From Yanghanlia sp047501535 (lineage in GTDB: Bacteria; Pseudomonadota; Gammaproteobacteria; Burkholderiales; Burkholderiaceae_B), in assembly GCF_047501535.1 (NCBI RefSeq), contig NZ_JAZDRJ010000003.1, positions 62,001 to 126,000 of the forward strand: DNA of 64,000 nucleotides, given 5' to 3'. A program made the translations under genes and the position numbers. Every line of letters starts with the position of its first letter. Position 1 is the stretch's first letter. This document shows, piece by piece, positions 27,706 through 36,472 of the stretch. The notes under the pieces are model-generated. The model had not been told where the DNA came from, ran no database searches, and saw only the letters and a list, made by a program, of their open reading frames with translations.

Positions 27706-28866
27706 CTACTGCGCGGGGGCTTGCTCGGGAAAAGGCTTCAACAGCAGCAGGCAACTAAGCAGCAGGGCGGCACAAGCAATATAAAGCGAACCGTCCAGCG
27801 TGGCGCCCAGATGCTTGTTCGCCAAGCTGAACATCACCGGCCCGGCCAACTGCCCCAAGGCAAAAGCCGCCGTCAGGTTGGCGATCAGCACACGTGCCCT
27901 GGTGCCGCCCGAGTTATGGGCTTGCTGCATGCCCAGCATGGTGATCACCATAAAAGTGCCACCCACGCAGACCGCAGCAATAATGATGCTGCCCAGGCTG
28001 GGCAGCACAGCAGGAATCACCACACCGACAGCCATCAACAATTGAGAAAGCAGCCACAGGAAGCGCAGCGAAAACCGCTTCAGCAATAAACCGCAGATCA
28101 GGGTAGAAACCGCCGCCGCCAGGCCAAACACAGGCCAGGCCAAGCCGAAAATGGCCTCATCATTAAGAAGAATACGCGCCTGGGCGGGCAGAAAGGTGGC
28201 GGGCAAGATATACCCAAAACCAAACAGGCCGTAGCACAGTATCAGTCGGAAATGGTTATGGTCATTGCCGCGCGCCAGAACGGTGCTGGCAGAGGGGGCG
28301 TTGGTTGGGATCTTCCAAAGTGGGTAAGTCGCCAACAGGCCAATTGCTGTCCAACCGCCCAGTTTCAGCCAGGTATGGCTGGAACTGACGCCACGCAGGT
28401 CGGCAGCCATGCACAACAGGCCGGCGAACGCAATGCCGCCGCCTACACCGGCAAATACCCAGCCTGCCTTATGAGGCGTTCCCGCTGCCGTCAGCCGTGC
28501 CAAACATAGCGATGCCGTTGCCACTAGCACCCAGGCGCTGGCCACCCCCGCAATAGAACGCCAGGCAATCCAGGTTGACCAGGTCGATGTCCATCCCATT
28601 AGCGCTGTGGTGAGCGCCACCAGCAGCAGGCCGACCCTGAGAAGGGTGCTTGCGCTCCATGGCAGAAAAGCGGCTGTCAGCGCACCGGCAAAATAGCCGA
28701 GATAGTTTGCACTAGCCAGCCACCCCCCTTGCGCCAGCCCCAGCCCAATATCCTTTTGCATAATGGGCAGCAAGGGCGTAAAAGCAAAACGACCAATACC
28801 CATGGCAAGCGCCAGAGAAATGAAACCGGCCCAGATAAGAGCGGGGGTGTGCGAGCTATTTGGCAT
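27706..28866 (-). CDS. MFS transporter, YbfB/YjiJ-like
   Basis: 386 residues with about twelve membrane helices. The N-terminal motif LALAMGIGRFAFTPLLP and the length fit the YbfB/YjiJ (MFS_4) group of putative exporters. It lies between guaB and guaA on the opposite strand and is divergent from guaA with about 65 bases between. The substrate is unknown. The purine context is suggestive only. Confidence 0.82.
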   Translation of the reverse strand: MPNSSHTPALIWAGFISLALAMGIGRFAFTPLLPIMQKDIGLGLAQGGWLASANYLGYFAGALTAAFLPWSASTLLRVGLLLVALTTALMGWTSTWSTWIAWRSIAGVASAWVLVATASLCLARLTAAGTPHKAGWVFAGVGGGIAFAGLLCMAADLRGVSSSHTWLKLGGWTAIGLLATYPLWKIPTNAPSASTVLARGNDHNHFRLILCYGLFGFGYILPATFLPAQARILLNDEAIFGLAWPVFGLAAAVSTLICGLLLKRFSLRFLWLLSQLLMAVGVVIPAVLPSLGSIIIAAVCVGGTFMVITMLGMQQAHNSGGTRARVLIANLTAAFALGQLAGPVMFSLANKHLGATLDGSLYIACAALLLSCLLLLKPFPEQAPAQ

Positions 28867-28933
28867 GCTTATTCCTGCGAAAACCGGTGTGATACGTTAC
28901 ATTAACGCCTTGAATCCTCTATATGCTTTCACC

Positions 28934-30520
28934 ATGCATCAGCGCATACTTATTCTTGATTACGGCTCCCAGTTCACCCAACTCATCGCTCGCCGCATCC
29001 GCGACACCGGCGTTTATTGTGAGATACACCCAGGTGACATAGATCATACCTTCCTCAAAGCACAAAACGGCCTCAAGGGCATTATTCTTTCAGGCAGCCA
29101 TGCTTCTGCCTATCAGGAAGAAGCTCTGAAAGTGCCTGGCCAAGTGTTTGAGTTGGGGGTACCTGTCTTGGGCATTTGCTATGGCATGCAAGCCATGGCC
29201 CTGCAACTGGGCGGTAAAGTGGAGTGGTCTGATCAGCGCGAATTCGGCTACGCCGAAGTGCGTGCTCACGGTCACACTCGCTTGCTCGACGGCCTGCAAG
29301 ATTTCGGCACCCCCGAAGGCCACGGCATGCTGAAAGTCTGGATGAGCCACGGCGACAAGGTGACGGCGCTGCCCCCGGGTTTCAAGCTCATGGCCTCCAC
29401 CCCAAGTTGCGCGATTGCCGGCATGGCCGACGAAGCACGCGGCTTTTACGGTGTGCAGTTCCACCCGGAAGTCACCCACACTTTGCAGGGCGAAGCGATT
29501 TTGAACCGCTTCGTCACGGAAATCTGCGGCTGCACCCACGACTGGAACATGCCGGACTACGTGCAGGAAGCCATCGAGAACATCCGTAAGCAAGTGGGCG
29601 ATGAGGAAGTCATCCTCGGCTTGTCCGGCGGGGTAGACTCTTCCGTTGCGGCGGCGCTCATCCACAAGGCGATTGGCGACCAGCTCACCTGCGTGTTCGT
29701 GGACCACGGCCTGCTGCGCCTGAACGAAGGCCAGCAAGTCATGGATACCATTGCCGGGCACTTTGGCGTTAAGGTCGTCCATGTGGATGCCTCCGAACAG
29801 TTCATGAGCAAACTCGTGGGCGTGACCGACCCGGAAGAAAAGCGCAAAATCATCGGCCGAGAGTTTGTGGAAGTCTTTCAGGAACAGGCAAGCAAACTCA
29901 AGAACGCACGCTGGCTGGCTCAAGGCACCATTTACCCGGATGTCATCGAATCGGCGGCCTCTAAAACCGGCAAGGCCGTGGCGATCAAATCGCACCACAA
30001 CGTGGGTGGCCTGCCCGACACCCTCAACCTCAAGCTGCTCGAACCGCTGCGCGAACTCTTCAAAGATGAAGTGCGCAAGCTGGGCATCGCCCTGGGCCTG
30101 CCGCCCGCCATGGTCTATCGTCACCCCTTCCCGGGGCCCGGTCTAGGCGTGCGGATTTTGGGCGAAGTCAAGAAAGAGTATGCCGACCTGCTGCGCCAGG
30201 CCGACGCCATCTTCATCGAAGAACTGCGCAACACCATCGACCACAACAGCGGCAAAAGCTGGTACGACCTCACCTCGCAGGCTTTCGCGGTCTTCCTGCC
30301 CGTGAAATCCGTCGGCGTCATGGGCGACGGCCGCACCTACGAATACGTCGCAGCCCTGCGAGCCGTTCAAACCACCGACTTCATGACTGCAGACTGGGCC
30401 GAACTGCCGTATTCGCTGCTGAAAAAGGTTTCCTCAAGAATCATCAACGAAGTGCGCGGCTTTAACCGCGTTACGTACGATGTCTCGAGCAAACCGCCTG
30501 CGACGATTGAGTGGGAATAA
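28934..30520 (+). CDS. guaA: GMP synthase (glutamine-hydrolysing)
   Basis: 528 residues from ATG 28934 (HQRILILDYGSQFTQL). Aminates XMP to GMP. The class I glutaminase with LGICYGMQAM (catalytic Cys) occupies 1-200, the PP-loop ATPase LSGGVDSSVAA begins near 232, and the C-terminal dimerisation domain ends in TIEWE. The 3' end of guaA is a known integration site for genomic islands in other bacteria, which is relevant to the foreign-looking genes just downstream, although I could not find a repeated attachment sequence. Confidence 0.97.
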   Translation: MHQRILILDYGSQFTQLIARRIRDTGVYCEIHPGDIDHTFLKAQNGLKGIILSGSHASAYQEEALKVPGQVFELGVPVLGICYGMQAMALQLGGKVEWSDQREFGYAEVRAHGHTRLLDGLQDFGTPEGHGMLKVWMSHGDKVTALPPGFKLMASTPSCAIAGMADEARGFYGVQFHPEVTHTLQGEAILNRFVTEICGCTHDWNMPDYVQEAIENIRKQVGDEEVILGLSGGVDSSVAAALIHKAIGDQLTCVFVDHGLLRLNEGQQVMDTIAGHFGVKVVHVDASEQFMSKLVGVTDPEEKRKIIGREFVEVFQEQASKLKNARWLAQGTIYPDVIESAASKTGKAVAIKSHHNVGGLPDTLNLKLLEPLRELFKDEVRKLGIALGLPPAMVYRHPFPGPGLGVRILGEVKKEYADLLRQADAIFIEELRNTIDHNSGKSWYDLTSQAFAVFLPVKSVGVMGDGRTYEYVAALRAVQTTDFMTADWAELPYSLLKKVSSRIINEVRGFNRVTYDVSSKPPATIEWE

Positions 30521-30554
30521 TTCCACGCCAGGCACCTGATGGCATGAAATGCTC

Positions 30555-30582
30555 AAAAGCCCGCGTAATTGCGGGCTTTTTT
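30555..30582 (+). terminator. intrinsic terminator after guaA
   Basis: A 10-bp perfect stem (30555-30564 with 30571-30580), 6-base loop and T-tract to 30582. Confidence 0.92.
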
Positions 30583-30888
30583 GTATTTTCGTCTGGCATG
30601 GAGTGTACCGACCCAGTGATTTGCTGAGCAGAAACCGCTGGGTCATTACAAGCTAGCATTGCAGCGGGGCGAGATCGCTGACCTGGAGCGTGAACGCCGC
30701 CGGCGCAAGCCGTGTTCAACCGCGTGATCTGGTCATGGTGTTTTTCATGGTGCGCGATGCGCGTTGCCAAATAAGCTGCCAAGGCGCGTTGAGCCTGCAC
30801 GGCTGCCTGAACTTTCCGTTGGTCGGGCAATGCCATTCTGGTTTGTTTTCTACTTAAAATGATCACTATAAATGATCCTTTTTCTTCT
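30583..30888. other. about 300 bp without a recognised gene
   Basis: A minus-strand open frame runs through it, with MALPDQRKVQAAVQAQRALA as the most protein-like stretch, but it continues backward through the guaA terminator and end, so it is not a convincing gene. It may be the remnant of an inserted element. Confidence 0.4.
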
Positions 30889-30924
30889 CTTATAAACTAT
30901 TTTGCCTTGGCAAGGGTTTATAAG
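30889..30924. promoter_or_regulatory. inverted repeat upstream of the AbiE operon
   Basis: CTTATAAAC (30889-30897) and its exact complement (30916-30924), 18 bases apart, in an AT-rich leader before abiEi. AbiEi-type antitoxins are known to bind inverted repeats in their own promoter, so this is a good operator candidate. Confidence 0.55.
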
Positions 30925-30942
30925 AATAGTAATTTACTCTCT

Positions 30943-31764
30943 ATGGGTGATCGAAATTCACGAAAGTTGAACCTTTTGCTAGCCGAGCTGAGCGACACTC
31001 GGCTCGTATCGAGCCGCTGGCTGCGGGCTCATGGTTACACCAACAGCCTCGTCTCACGCTATGTGAGCAGCGGCTGGCTGGTGTCGCCTGCTCGTGGGGT
31101 CTACATGCGCAAGGGCGGTCACCTGCAGTGGGAGGGAGTGGTACGCAGCCTGCAAATCGGGGAAGGGTTACCTCTACATGTCGGCGGTCGTTTCGCCCTG
31201 AGCCTGATGGGGCACGAGCACTACTTGCGTTTCGGGGAAGCGGGAACGATCACTCTGTATGGGCCCTCGCGGCCACCTAGTTGGCTCGGCAAACTTTCGT
31301 TGGAACAGTGTTTCGAGTTCCTGGGAAGAGGGGGGTTCGACCTGCTTCCTTCTTTGTTCACCGAAGAGATGTCCGAAGAGATGATGTCCGAACATGGGCT
31401 GGCTTGGCATCAGATCACATCGAGTACTGATGCCTTAGTCTGCTCTACACCCGAGCGGGCCATACTGGAGTTGTGCCACAGCGTTACCGATGCAACGTTA
31501 GTCTATGAGGTAGATGCGTTGATGCAAGCCATGACTACGTTGCGGCCGCGGAGGGTGGGCCTGATGCTGCATCACTGTCGGAGTATCAAGGCAAAACGGT
31601 TGTTTTTAGCGTTAGCTGAACGTCATCGTCATGCGTGGTTGCCTCATGTTCCATTGGATGGCGTAGATCTGGGGCGGGGCAAACGAGCGCTGGTGCCGGG
31701 CGGACGCTTGCATCCCACTTATCAGATAACCTTGCCGAGAGAACTTGATGAGCACCTTGTTTGA
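30943..31764 (+). CDS. abiEi: AbiEi-like antitoxin of a type IV toxin-antitoxin system
   Basis: 273 residues from ATG 30943 (MGDRNSRKLNLL). An N-terminal winged-helix region (about 5-75, with GYTNSLVSRYVSSGWLVSPA) precedes the AbiEi antitoxin domain with STPERAILELC near residue 165. It represses the operon and counters the AbiEii toxin. It overlaps the toxin gene by 17 bases, the normal arrangement. An in-frame ATG at 30859 would make the protein 28 residues longer but lies across the inverted repeat at 30889-30924, so the shorter form is preferred. Confidence 0.82.
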   Translation: MGDRNSRKLNLLLAELSDTRLVSSRWLRAHGYTNSLVSRYVSSGWLVSPARGVYMRKGGHLQWEGVVRSLQIGEGLPLHVGGRFALSLMGHEHYLRFGEAGTITLYGPSRPPSWLGKLSLEQCFEFLGRGGFDLLPSLFTEEMSEEMMSEHGLAWHQITSSTDALVCSTPERAILELCHSVTDATLVYEVDALMQAMTTLRPRRVGLMLHHCRSIKAKRLFLALAERHRHAWLPHVPLDGVDLGRGKRALVPGGRLHPTYQITLPRELDEHLV

Positions 31765-32695
31765 ACATTGGGACCGTCGTTATACCGATCGTGTACGGCT
31801 GTTGCTTGATATTCTGCCGATACTTGGCCAGGAACCGCGTTTCGCGCTCAAGGGCGGTACGGCAATCAATTTGTTTGAGCACGATTTGCCTCGTCTGTCG
31901 GTGGATATTGATTTGGCGTGGTTGCCAGTACATGACTATGCTGAAGATGCAAAGCTGATCTCGGAAGCTCTTGAGCGCTTGGCCGATAAGCTGCGTGTCA
32001 GGCCGCTGCAGCTTCAAGTACAGTTGTCTGCGGGCGATGGCGCAAGCGTTACTCGATTGGTGGCCAGCCGTGGCCGTGCGCGGGTGCAGATCGAGACGAC
32101 TCCGGTGATGCGAGGCACGGTGCATCCGGTGCGGAATATGGTGGTTCGCCCGAGGGTTGAGGAAATATTTGGCTTTGCGTCGGTTCAAGTGCTGAGCTTC
32201 GCCGATCTCTATGCCGGTAAGCTGGCAGCCGCACTGTCGAGGCAGCATCCGCGAGATCTGTTCGATGTCGGTTTGCTGCTGGAGGATGAGCGGACAGATC
32301 AGCTGCTCTGGCGCACATTTCTCGTCTACCTGACCTGTAGCCCTAAACCAGCGTGGGAGATGTTGGCTCCTCGCGTGCCAACAGATTTCGCGGCCATATT
32401 CGACGCGCATTTCAAAGGAATGACGGCTGAGCCTGTCGAAGCCGAAGCTTTATTAGATGTTCACGAGCGCTTGTTGGCGCGTGTGGCCGAGTGGCTGGAT
32501 GAATCATCGTGTATGTTTCTACGGTCCGTGGAGCTCGAGCAGCCGGACTTCGGCCTGATCGAGCTAGGACATGCGGCAAAATTGCCAGGGGTACGGCGCA
32601 AGTTGCACAACTTGGCTAAGCGCACCGACGCTAAGCGACTGGCGGATCGGGCGTTGTTAGAAGAAACTCTGGAGCGGATTGTCAGCGCCAGATGA
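31748..32695 (+). CDS. abiEii: AbiEii-like nucleotidyltransferase toxin
   Basis: 315 residues from ATG 31748. DUF1814/AbiEii nucleotidyltransferase: LKGGTAINLF followed by RLSVDIDL gives the GG and DxD motif of the NTase fold, and VLSFADLYAGKLAAALSR with RDLFDV are later family motifs. AbiE toxins bind nucleotides and arrest growth on phage infection; related MenT toxins modify tRNA. Together with abiEi it forms a complete abortive-infection pair. Base composition is a little lower than in guaA or phaC, consistent with transfer. Confidence 0.85.
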   Translation: MSTLFEHWDRRYTDRVRLLLDILPILGQEPRFALKGGTAINLFEHDLPRLSVDIDLAWLPVHDYAEDAKLISEALERLADKLRVRPLQLQVQLSAGDGASVTRLVASRGRARVQIETTPVMRGTVHPVRNMVVRPRVEEIFGFASVQVLSFADLYAGKLAAALSRQHPRDLFDVGLLLEDERTDQLLWRTFLVYLTCSPKPAWEMLAPRVPTDFAAIFDAHFKGMTAEPVEAEALLDVHERLLARVAEWLDESSCMFLRSVELEQPDFGLIELGHAAKLPGVRRKLHNLAKRTDAKRLADRALLEETLERIVSAR

Positions 32696-32707
32696 AAGGC
32701 ACCCGAT

Positions 32708-33691
32708 TTGACCCACTTCACCTCTGCACTCCGAGACCGCTTGGAGCTGCACCAAATCCTCATCTACTTTGCGGCGGTGCTGCTGGCTGCCGCTGTTGCG
32801 GTGCTGGCGCCTGCTATAGCGGCGCTGGAACAGGCGATTAATCCTGCGCTGGCTTTAATGCTGTTCGTGACCTTTTTGCAGGTGCCGCTGGCCGACTTGG
32901 GCCGTGCTGTCACCCACACGCGATTTCTGGCCGCGTTGCTGGTATCCAATTTCCTCATCGTGCCACTGCTGGTTGTGTTTCTGGTGCAGTTCGTACCGGC
33001 AGACCCGATGATTCGCCTCGGCTTTCTCTTGGTGCTGCTTACGCCGTGCGTTGATTATGTGGTGACGTTCTCGCATATTGGGCGCGCCGATGCCCGGCTG
33101 TTGCTGGCTTCTACGCCGCTGCTTTTGATTGTGCAAATCCTATTGTTGCCGATCTACCTACGTGCGCTTTTGGGAGTTGAAGCGGCAGCTGTGGTGCAAC
33201 TTGGCCCGTTTGTCCATGCTTTTGTGTGGCTGATCGCTGTGCCCCTGAGCTCGGCGGCTGTCGTGCAGCAGTGGGCGCAGCGTCGCAAAACCGGTGCGCG
33301 TGTGCTTGGTGGATTGAGCGTGCTGCCCGTTCCGGCAACCGCCCTGGTGCTGTTTATCGTGGTAGCTGCAGTGGTGCCGCAGTCCGGTGCGGCGATCGAG
33401 GCCGCCGTGCGCGTGCTGCCGTTGTATGCCGTCTTTGCTGCGGTCGCGCCCTTCCTCGGGTGGGGTGTTGCTCGCTTCGTGGGCTTGCCACCCGCAGCCG
33501 GCCGTGCCGTCGCGTTTAGCTCGGCCACGCGCAATTCCCTGGTGGTGTTACCCCTAGCTCTGGCCGTGCCCGGAGGCCTCCCCGTGCTACCCGCCATCGT
33601 GGTGACCCAAACCATGGTTGAGTTAGTGGCGTCCGTCCTCTACATGCGTTGGATTCCCAAACTCGGGGGCTCGTCAATACCAGACCAATGA
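32708..33691 (+). CDS. ACR3/BASS-type permease, putative arsenite efflux
   Basis: 327 residues, TTG start with GAAAGG at the right distance, ten hydrophobic segments. The segment LLTPCVDYVVTFSHIGRAD resembles the conserved Cys-containing helix of ACR3 arsenite carriers (PCTDYVxxx); the rest fits the bile acid:sodium symporter superfamily. It follows the AbiE toxin by 12 bases and may be co-transcribed. No arsR or arsC is present, so arsenite export is only a likely guess. Confidence 0.7.
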   Translation: MTHFTSALRDRLELHQILIYFAAVLLAAAVAVLAPAIAALEQAINPALALMLFVTFLQVPLADLGRAVTHTRFLAALLVSNFLIVPLLVVFLVQFVPADPMIRLGFLLVLLTPCVDYVVTFSHIGRADARLLLASTPLLLIVQILLLPIYLRALLGVEAAAVVQLGPFVHAFVWLIAVPLSSAAVVQQWAQRRKTGARVLGGLSVLPVPATALVLFIVVAAVVPQSGAAIEAAVRVLPLYAVFAAVAPFLGWGVARFVGLPPAAGRAVAFSSATRNSLVVLPLALAVPGGLPVLPAIVVTQTMVELVASVLYMRWIPKLGGSSIPDQ

Positions 33692-33848
33692 GTGCGCATG
33701 GGCTCACTGAGCCCACATCGGTCTACTTAACAGCGTCTGTTCAGGCGCGGTTGGGCAGGTCCTGTCACAAGCGCGTCAATTATTAACGTTACAATACTTT
33801 TCATATCTTTCATGACGTAAAAATTAAACAGCGAGAGTCTTTCCATAA

Positions 33849-35642
33849 ATGAGTACTGTGTTTGATAGCGACGCCATCCGCGAACGGCAACGGCAGGCTG
33901 CCCAGTCGTTTGATGAACTGGTGCAAACCAGCATGGCGAAGGCTTTTAATGGGCTTTCCCCCATTGCCTTGTCCCTGGCGTATACCGATTGGGTTAAGAA
34001 CTGGGCCAGCTCTCCCGGCCGACAATCTCTAATGGCGCAACGGGCGATGGAACTCTCGTTGCAAGCCATGCAGAACATCGCGAAGAGTCAGACGGCCGAC
34101 ATACCAGAAACCGATGCGAGATTTTCCGATTCAGGTTGGCAGCAATGGCCTTACAACGTCTTCAAAGAAGGCTATAAGGCTTACGACGCCTGGTGGCGCG
34201 AAGCGGCCGACCACGGCGACGGGCTGTCGCGCCATCATCAGCGCATGGTGAACTTTTTTGCCGGGCAGGCACTGGATGCGATGTCGCCTTCCAACTGGTT
34301 GTGGACCAACCCGGAAGCTAAGAAAAAAGCGTGGGAAACCAAGGGCGAGACGCTTAGAAACGGCATGCGTTTCTTCATGGAGGACCTGGAAGAAGCCTTG
34401 GCGGCCAGGCCCGACACCCCCAGCGAAGCACTACCGCCCTTGGCGTACGCCGTTGGCAAAGATGTCGCCGTCACGCCGGGCAAGGTGGTGTTCCGCAATC
34501 ATCTGATCGAGCTGATTCAGTACAGCCCGACCACCGATAAAGTGCTGCCCGAGCCGGTGCTGATCGTGCCGTCGTGCATTATGAAGTACTACATTCTGGA
34601 TTTGTCACCGCATAACTCCATGGTCAAGTACCTGGTAGATAAAGGCCATACGGTGTACATCATTTCGTGGCGCAACCCGGATGCCTCCGACCGCGACCTC
34701 AAAATGCAGGACTACCTGAGCAAGGGCGTGCTGGCCGCCATGGAAGCCACGGGTGCCAAACGGCTGCATACGGTAGGCTATTGCCTGGGCGGTACGTTCC
34801 TGGCCATTGTGGCGGCAGCGTTAGGTCGTATGGCGCGCAAGAAAGGCCAGCCGCGCACGCCAAAGGAACAGGCTCTGATTCCAGAAAACCTTCCAGAACT
34901 GGCCTCCGTTATTCTATTGGCTGCGCAGACCGATTTTGCCGAACCGGGCGAGCTGGGCGTTTTCATTGATGAAAAACAGCTTGCTTCTCTGCGCCAGACC
35001 ATGAATGAACAAGGCTATTTGTCGGGCAAGCAGATGGGCGGTTCCTTTGTGTTCCTGGCATCGCGGGCGCTGCTGTGGGGGCGCAATACCCGCCGCTACC
35101 TGTTGGGCGAGGACGATGCCCGCTTCGACCTGATGAGCTGGAATTCCGACACCACCCGGCTGCCCGCGCGCATGCATTCGGAATATCTCACGGCCTTGTT
35201 CCTGAACAACGCTTTATCTGCCGGGCAGTACCGCTTTGCCGGGCATACGGTTGCGCTGAAGGATATTCAGGCACCCATGATGGTGGTGGCCACCACGCGC
35301 GACCACGTCTCGCCCTGGAAATCGGTCTACAAGGTTCAACTGCAGACCGACACGCACGTAACATTCGTGCTGGCTGCGGGCGGCCACAACGCCGGCATCG
35401 TTTCCGAGCCGGGGCGCCCTCGCCGCAGTTATCAGATTAATAGCATTGAAGATAACGCAGGCTGGGTGGACCCGGACGAATGGCGGGCCACCACGCCAGT
35501 GGTCGAGGGTTCCTGGTGGGTAGCTATGCATGAATGGCTGAAAGAACGCTCAGGCAAGCCCGTGACGCCGCCGGCCATCGACCCGGCCAAAGTGGTGTGC
35601 GATGCGCCGGGCGAATACGTGATGGTGCGGTACGCCGATTAA
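33849..35642 (+). CDS. phaC: class I poly(3-hydroxyalkanoate) synthase
   Basis: 597 residues, the class I length. Polymerises (R)-3-hydroxyacyl-CoA into storage granules. The N-terminal domain (1-200) is followed by an alpha/beta catalytic domain with VGYCLGGT (catalytic Cys near 315), the Asp in TTRDHVSPW and the His in AAGGHNAGI. The preceding 157 bases are AT-rich and probably hold the promoter. A MaoC hydratase gene follows 45 bases later, a pairing that feeds the synthase from beta-oxidation. Confidence 0.95.
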   Translation: MSTVFDSDAIRERQRQAAQSFDELVQTSMAKAFNGLSPIALSLAYTDWVKNWASSPGRQSLMAQRAMELSLQAMQNIAKSQTADIPETDARFSDSGWQQWPYNVFKEGYKAYDAWWREAADHGDGLSRHHQRMVNFFAGQALDAMSPSNWLWTNPEAKKKAWETKGETLRNGMRFFMEDLEEALAARPDTPSEALPPLAYAVGKDVAVTPGKVVFRNHLIELIQYSPTTDKVLPEPVLIVPSCIMKYYILDLSPHNSMVKYLVDKGHTVYIISWRNPDASDRDLKMQDYLSKGVLAAMEATGAKRLHTVGYCLGGTFLAIVAAALGRMARKKGQPRTPKEQALIPENLPELASVILLAAQTDFAEPGELGVFIDEKQLASLRQTMNEQGYLSGKQMGGSFVFLASRALLWGRNTRRYLLGEDDARFDLMSWNSDTTRLPARMHSEYLTALFLNNALSAGQYRFAGHTVALKDIQAPMMVVATTRDHVSPWKSVYKVQLQTDTHVTFVLAAGGHNAGIVSEPGRPRRSYQINSIEDNAGWVDPDEWRATTPVVEGSWWVAMHEWLKERSGKPVTPPAIDPAKVVCDAPGEYVMVRYAD

Positions 35643-35687
35643 GTCCGATACGGAAATTCAGCTAGAACATAGGAATAAGGATTCAAT

Positions 35688-36185
35688 ATGAGTACGTCTG
35701 CGCATGATGCAGAATGGATGGAAAACGTCACTTACGATGAACTGCAGGTTGGCCAGAGCCAGCAACTGACCCGTACCGTGACGCAGGAAGATGTGCGGGC
35801 ATTTGCCGCCGTGTCTGGGGATATCAACCCCGCGCATTTGAATGAAGCGTACGCCAATGAAACCATGTTCAAGGGCGTGATCGCCCATGGCATGTTTGCT
35901 GGGGCGTTGATTTCAGCGCTGTTTGGTACACGCTTTCCCGGGCCAGGTACCATTTACCTTGGGCAGGAACTGAAGTTCATCCGGCCTGTGCGCATTGGCG
36001 ACACGCTTACCGTCGAGGCCACTGTCAAGGAAAAAGACGACGTCAAAAAGCGGGTTGTGATGGACTGCGTTGTGTCCAATCAGAACGGAGAAGGGGTGCT
36101 CAAAGGCGTGGCCCGCCTGATGCCGCCCACGGAAAAAGTCCGGGTTCGCGCGGTGAATGCGCCCCAAATCGAACTGGTCGAGTAG
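35688..36185 (+). CDS. phaJ: MaoC-family (R)-specific enoyl-CoA hydratase, PhaJ-like
   Basis: 165 residues with a hot-dog fold. The hydratase-2 motif is visible as FAAVSGDINPAHLNEAYA, containing the catalytic Asp and His, near residues 44-60. It would convert trans-2-enoyl-CoA to (R)-3-hydroxyacyl-CoA for PhaC. Phosphate acetyl/butyryltransferase fusions share this domain but are longer, so PhaJ is the better call given its neighbour. Confidence 0.8.
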   Translation: MSTSAHDAEWMENVTYDELQVGQSQQLTRTVTQEDVRAFAAVSGDINPAHLNEAYANETMFKGVIAHGMFAGALISALFGTRFPGPGTIYLGQELKFIRPVRIGDTLTVEATVKEKDDVKKRVVMDCVVSNQNGEGVLKGVARLMPPTEKVRVRAVNAPQIELVE

Positions 36186-36216
36186 GGCGTTTGAAAGCAG
36201 GGAGAGATGGCCTTTG

Positions 36217-36387
36217 TCACCAGCCTAGCGCTTGACGCAGTAAAGGCCATCCAATCAATAGAACCATGAAGAGAATGGGCAGCCACCAACCCGGCCGCCC
36301 GGCTCGGTAAAGAGCAACCGAGCCAACGATGGTGATCACCAGAAAAAGCCCCGCCATCGCCACCAACTGAATCATTTCACCCGACAT
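36217..36387 (-). CDS. small two-helix membrane protein
   Basis: 56 residues beginning MSGEMIQLVAMAGLFLV. Two hydrophobic segments (about 6-26 and 34-50) are separated by YRAGRPGWW. I derived it from the sequence by hand: there is no internal stop, a GGAGC lies upstream, and it fits neatly between phaJ and the SoxYZ-like gene. The Arg-Pro-Gly-Trp-Trp turn resembles that of small DUF5684/DUF805-like membrane proteins, but I cannot assign a family. Confidence 0.55.
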   Translation of the reverse strand: MSGEMIQLVAMAGLFLVITIVGSVALYRAGRPGWWLPILFMVLLIGWPLLRQALGW

Positions 36388-36472
36388 CCGTCATTGCTCC
36401 TAAATGTGCTGACGGAAATTTAACACCTTTGGCCGGCCTTCGGCGCGTGTCAGGGCGGGGCGCAGCTTGTAC

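Noticed and set aside
29090..30124. 344-residue open frame antisense to guaA
   Set aside because: Lies wholly inside guaA, which has all family motifs; long antisense frames are common in GC-rich genes.
30471..30866. 131-residue minus-strand frame behind guaA
   Set aside because: Runs through the guaA end and its terminator; no recognisable family.
33699..33715. 8-bp palindrome with one-base centre before phaC
   Set aside because: Could be an operator or end of the permease gene, but has no T-tract and no supporting context.
30500..33850. attL/attR pair for an island at guaA
   Set aside because: I looked for a repeat of the guaA 3' end downstream and found none, so integration is not claimed as a feature.
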